This document shows, piece after piece, positions 5,832 to 7,479 of a DNA stretch of 7,479 nucleotides. Position numbers and translations under genes: made by a program. The DNA lies in assembly GCA_903847495.1 (NCBI GenBank), contig CAINDT010000027.1, positions 1-7,479 of the forward strand, read 5' to 3'. The stretch comes from an uncultured Actinomycetes bacterium (lineage in GTDB: Bacteria; Actinomycetota; Thermoleophilia; Gaiellales; F1-60-MAGs149). The first letter of the stretch is position 1. Each line of letters opens with the position of its first letter. The notes below the pieces were generated by a model that made no database searches, was not told the DNA's origin, and saw nothing but the letters and a program-made list of their open reading frames with translations.

Positions 5832-6181
5832 GTGGCGGTGGCCTTCCCGACGAGCTCGCTGATCTCGGTCTGCAACCAGGCGAAGCCTTGGGTCTCGACC
5901 GCCTCGTCAAGGCCTGGACGTGCCACCAGCACCACATCGAGGTGCGACGGCTGCGGCTCGATCGCATCGAAGGCCTCACGCAGTTGGCGCTTCAACCGGT
6001 TGCGCACGACCGCGTTTCCGACCTTCCGCGACACGGCGACCCCGAGGCGAACCTCGGCGAGTTCGGAGGGGAAGGCGTAGGCGACGAGGTGACGGCTGGC
6101 CGACGAGCGACCACGGCGATAGACGGCGTCGAACTCGGCCGACCGCGTCAGGCGGCCGCGTCCCTGCGCGCCGGTCGCCAT
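5828..6181 (-). CDS. rnpA: Ribonuclease P protein component
   Basis: The 117-residue protein subunit of RNase P, which binds the RNase P RNA and pre-tRNA leader during 5' maturation of tRNA. It opens with RGRLTRSAEFDAVYRRGRS (8-26), the family's leader-binding face, then RLGVAVSRKVGNAVVRNRLKRQLREAF (45-71) containing the RNR motif (about 55-69). DVVLVARPG (82-90) is the last conserved strand. The ATG at 6181 lies 6 bp after the rpmH stop, and the 3' end overlaps yidD by 4 nt. The RNase P RNA gene itself is not in this window. Confidence 0.96.
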   Translation of the reverse strand: MATGAQGRGRLTRSAEFDAVYRRGRSSASRHLVAYAFPSELAEVRLGVAVSRKVGNAVVRNRLKRQLREAFDAIEPQPSHLDVVLVARPGLDEAVETQGFAWLQTEISELVGKATAT

Positions 6182-6187
6182 CCTGGC

Positions 6188-6322
6188 CTAGGCCGAGAGG
6201 CGCTTGCGCCCGCGGGCGCGGCGGCGGCGGACAACCGCCTGGCCGGCGCGATTCGACATGCGCTTGCGGAAGCCATGAGTCTTGGCTCGCTTGCGGACGT
6301 TGGGCTGGTAGGTGCGCTTCAT
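6188..6322 (-). CDS. rpmH: 50S ribosomal protein L34
   Basis: The 44-residue ribosomal protein L34, of standard length and sequence: MKRTYQPNVRKRAKTHGFRKR (1-21), then SNRAGQAVVRRRRARGRKRLSA to the end. It binds 23S rRNA in the large subunit. The ATG at 6322 has GGAG at a slightly long 12-base spacing. The frame is open further upstream to 6562, but that extension is not L34-like and would cross the origin gap. It is the first gene of the minus-strand row and probably shares a promoter at 6350-6379 with rnpA, yidD and yidC. Confidence 0.98.
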   Translation of the reverse strand: MKRTYQPNVRKRAKTHGFRKRMSNRAGQAVVRRRRARGRKRLSA

Positions 6323-6349
6323 GCTGGATCCGGTCTCCGGGGAACGCGA

Positions 6350-6379
6350 AGCATACCGGGCAGACGCGGAAGGGGGCAA
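6350..6379 (-). promoter_or_regulatory. Predicted sigma70-type promoter for rpmH-rnpA-yidD-yidC
   Basis: On the minus strand TTGCCC (-35, 6374-6379) and TATGCT (-10, 6350-6355) are separated by 18 bp. Transcription would start near 6343, giving a leader of about 20 nt that still contains GGAG before the rpmH ATG. It is the best promoter match in the gap. Confidence 0.5.
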
Positions 6380-6419
6380 ACGGGAACCGTCGGCGCGAGG
6401 GGGGATGCTTGTCCCCTGC

Positions 6420-6440
6420 TGGGGATGACTCTGGGGATAA
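6420..6440 (-). promoter_or_regulatory. Tandem DnaA-box-like pair
   Basis: Two same-direction 9-mers, TTATCCCCA (6432-6440) and TCATCCCCA (6420-6428), are 12 bp apart. The first differs from the TTATCCACA consensus at one base, the second at two. They could serve dnaA autoregulation or origin binding. Confidence 0.4.
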
Positions 6441-6453
6441 CGCTGGGAGCGGT

Positions 6454-6472
6454 CTGTTTTTCCCGCAAACAG
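6454..6472. repeat. Inverted repeat CTGTTT/AAACAG in the origin gap
   Basis: Six-base arms at 6454-6459 and 6467-6472 surround a 7-nt loop. It sits in the most AT-rich part of the gap. It could be a hairpin or half-sites for a regulator, and a chance origin is possible. Confidence 0.25.
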
Positions 6473-6496
6473 CGGAAATCGGGGCCGGTTGTCCGC

Positions 6497-6526
6497 TTCA
6501 CCCCGAGCGCCGCCGCCTGCTACCGT
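6497..6526 (+). promoter_or_regulatory. Possible dnaA promoter (weak)
   Basis: TTCACC (6497-6502) and TACCGT (6521-6526) are spaced 18 bp. Transcription would begin about 7 nt before the ATG, giving a near-leaderless dnaA message. That would fit the absence of a clear Shine-Dalgarno at the dnaA start. Matches to consensus are modest. Confidence 0.25.
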
Positions 6527-6539
6527 CGCGCCTTCGAGT

Positions 6540-7479
6540 ATGACCGCTTCCACCAACCCCACCTCCGCCGCTGCGCTTTGGAGCGCGATTGCCGACGAGC
6601 TGCAACAGACGCTCGCCGCGCCGACCTACAGCGCGTGGTTCGGTCGGGCCAGCGGCAAGACCCTCACGCCCGACGAGCTCGAGGTCGAGGTGCCCAACGA
6701 GTTCGTCCGCGCGTGGATCAGCGGACACTTCATGGATCTGGTTACGTCGGCGGCGACGACGGCGCATGGGGGGCCGCTCGCGGTTGCCCTCACCGTGGGT
6801 GCCGACGACGCAGCCCCGACCCCGAGCGACCTCCCCGCTGCCGCGCCCGCTGCCGAGCAGGCCGAGGTGGTCGCAGCGTCGGCGGCCAGCGTGCCACTCG
6901 TCGTCGCACCCGAGCCGCGAAGTCTCAACCTCAACCGCAACGCCACGTTCGACACGTTCGTCATCGGCCCCTCGAACCGCTTCGCGCATGCCGCAGCCCT
7001 CGCGGTAGCCGAATCACCCAGCCAGGCGTACAACCCGCTGTTCATCCATGGCGCCACCGGGCTCGGCAAGACGCACCTGCTCCAGTCGATCGCGCATTAC
7101 GTGACGACAGCCACGGAGCTGACAGCCTGCTACGTCACCTGCGAGGCGTTCACCAACGAGTTCATCGAGGCGCTGCGCGAGAAGAAGATCGAGCAGTTCA
7201 AGAACCGCTATCGCACCTACGACGTGCTGCTCGTGGACGACATCCAGTTCCTCTCCGGGCGTGAGGGCATCCAGGAGGAGTTCTTCCACACGTTCAACAC
7301 GCTGCATGAGGCCGGTGGGCAGATCGTGCTCGCCTCGGATCGTCCGCCCCGCGAGATCACCCGCCTGGAAGATCGGCTGCGCTCGCGCTTCGAGTGGGGG
7401 CTGATGACCGACGTTCAGCCGCCCGACTTGGAGACGCGGATCGCGATCCTCCGCAAGAAGGCCGCACGTGATCAGATCC
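6540..7479 (+). CDS. dnaA: Chromosomal replication initiator DnaA, N-terminal 313 residues (cut by the right edge)
   Basis: DnaA binds DnaA boxes and opens oriC with ATP. Domain I spans about 11-90 (LWSAIADELQQTLAAPTYSAWF, then LEVEVPNEFVRAWI). Domain II is an Ala/Pro/Glu-rich linker (about 91-128), short for an actinobacterium. Domain III AAA+ starts at NATFDTFVIGPSNRFAHAAA (134-153). Walker A is GATGLGKTH (171-179) with Lys177, Walker B LLVDDIQF (230-237), sensor I VLASDRPP (263-270) and the Arg-finger region RLRSRFEWGL (279-288). The usual Walker A start is GGVGLGKTH, so Ala172-Thr173 is a small departure. The rest of domain III and the DNA-binding domain IV lie past the edge. The frame is open without interruption to the last base. 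The ATG at 6540 lacks a strong Shine-Dalgarno but gives the expected domain I start. Confidence 0.96.
   Translation, partial: MTASTNPTSAAALWSAIADELQQTLAAPTYSAWFGRASGKTLTPDELEVEVPNEFVRAWISGHFMDLVTSAATTAHGGPLAVALTVGADDAAPTPSDLPAAAPAAEQAEVVAASAASVPLVVAPEPRSLNLNRNATFDTFVIGPSNRFAHAAALAVAESPSQAYNPLFIHGATGLGKTHLLQSIAHYVTTATELTACYVTCEAFTNEFIEALREKKIEQFKNRYRTYDVLLVDDIQFLSGREGIQEEFFHTFNTLHEAGGQIVLASDRPPREITRLEDRLRSRFEWGLMTDVQPPDLETRIAILRKKAARDQI

Larger units (their letters stand above)
6323..6539. other. oriC: rpmH-dnaA intergenic region, candidate oriC
   Basis: This 217-bp gap between diverging rpmH and dnaA is the largest non-coding stretch. It has DnaA-box-like 9-mers: TTATCCCCA on the minus strand (6432-6440, one mismatch from TTATCCACA), a weaker TCATCCCCA (6420-6428, minus) and TTGTCCCCT (6409-6417, plus). 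CTGGGGAT is repeated at 6419-6426 and 6431-6438, 12 bp apart. A TTTTT run with an inverted repeat CTGTTT/AAACAG (6454-6472) is the least GC-rich part and could be a weak unwinding site. Many Actinomycetota instead have oriC between dnaA and dnaN, which lies beyond the window, so the dnaA-dnaN gap is a rival. Confidence 0.4.

Noticed and set aside
5642..7264. 540-codon plus-strand open frame
   Set aside because: It crosses antisense over yidD, rnpA and rpmH, through the origin gap, then runs out of frame within dnaA. All four real genes are unmistakable.
1..7479. CRISPR array, tRNA, rRNA or transposase
   Set aside because: No regularly spaced repeats, cloverleaf-type sequence, rRNA motif or transposase signature was recognised on either strand by eye.

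Overview
This is a high-GC chromosomal replication-origin region. The gene order is rpmH-rnpA-yidD-yidC-jag-rsmG-parA-parB on the minus strand, with dnaA diverging on the plus strand, two parS sites, and an intergenic gap that is a candidate oriC. The high GC, GTG/TTG starts and actinobacterial-type parS and YidC/Jag layout suggest Actinomycetota, perhaps Thermoleophilia (Solirubrobacterales relatives). That taxonomic placement is inference from gene order and protein flavour; no rRNA is present to confirm it.

Layout. Positions 1-1427 (minus strand) hold a small copper-type cluster. It is read in the order unknown four-helix membrane protein, YcnI/DUF1775 secreted protein, and CopC (cut off by the left edge). 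Two strong inverted repeats bracket ycnI: a perfect 20-bp palindrome before it and a 12-bp-stem hairpin after it. Positions 1466-3753 hold parB, parA and rsmG, packed or overlapping. Positions 3746-3796 carry two parS sites, the first of which contains the proposed rsmG start codon. Positions 3845-6322 hold jag, yidC, yidD, rnpA and rpmH, tightly coupled by overlaps of 1 to 4 nt or gaps of 2 to 6 nt. Positions 6323-6539 are a 217-bp gap with DnaA-box-like repeats and a good rpmH promoter. Positions 6540-7479 are the first 313 codons of dnaA, cut by the right edge.

How it works together. DnaA opens the origin. ParB loads at parS and spreads, and ParA moves the ParB-origin complex, so the nearby parS pair gives origin segregation. 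RpmH (ribosome), RnpA (RNase P), YidD/YidC (membrane insertion), Jag (RNA binding) and RsmG (16S rRNA methylation) form the usual housekeeping block. The copper-type cluster follows parB on the same strand after a gap of about 40-60 nt. It is the accessory part of the window and the least described. No mobile element, CRISPR array, tRNA or rRNA was seen, and no stretch over 300 bases lacks a gene.
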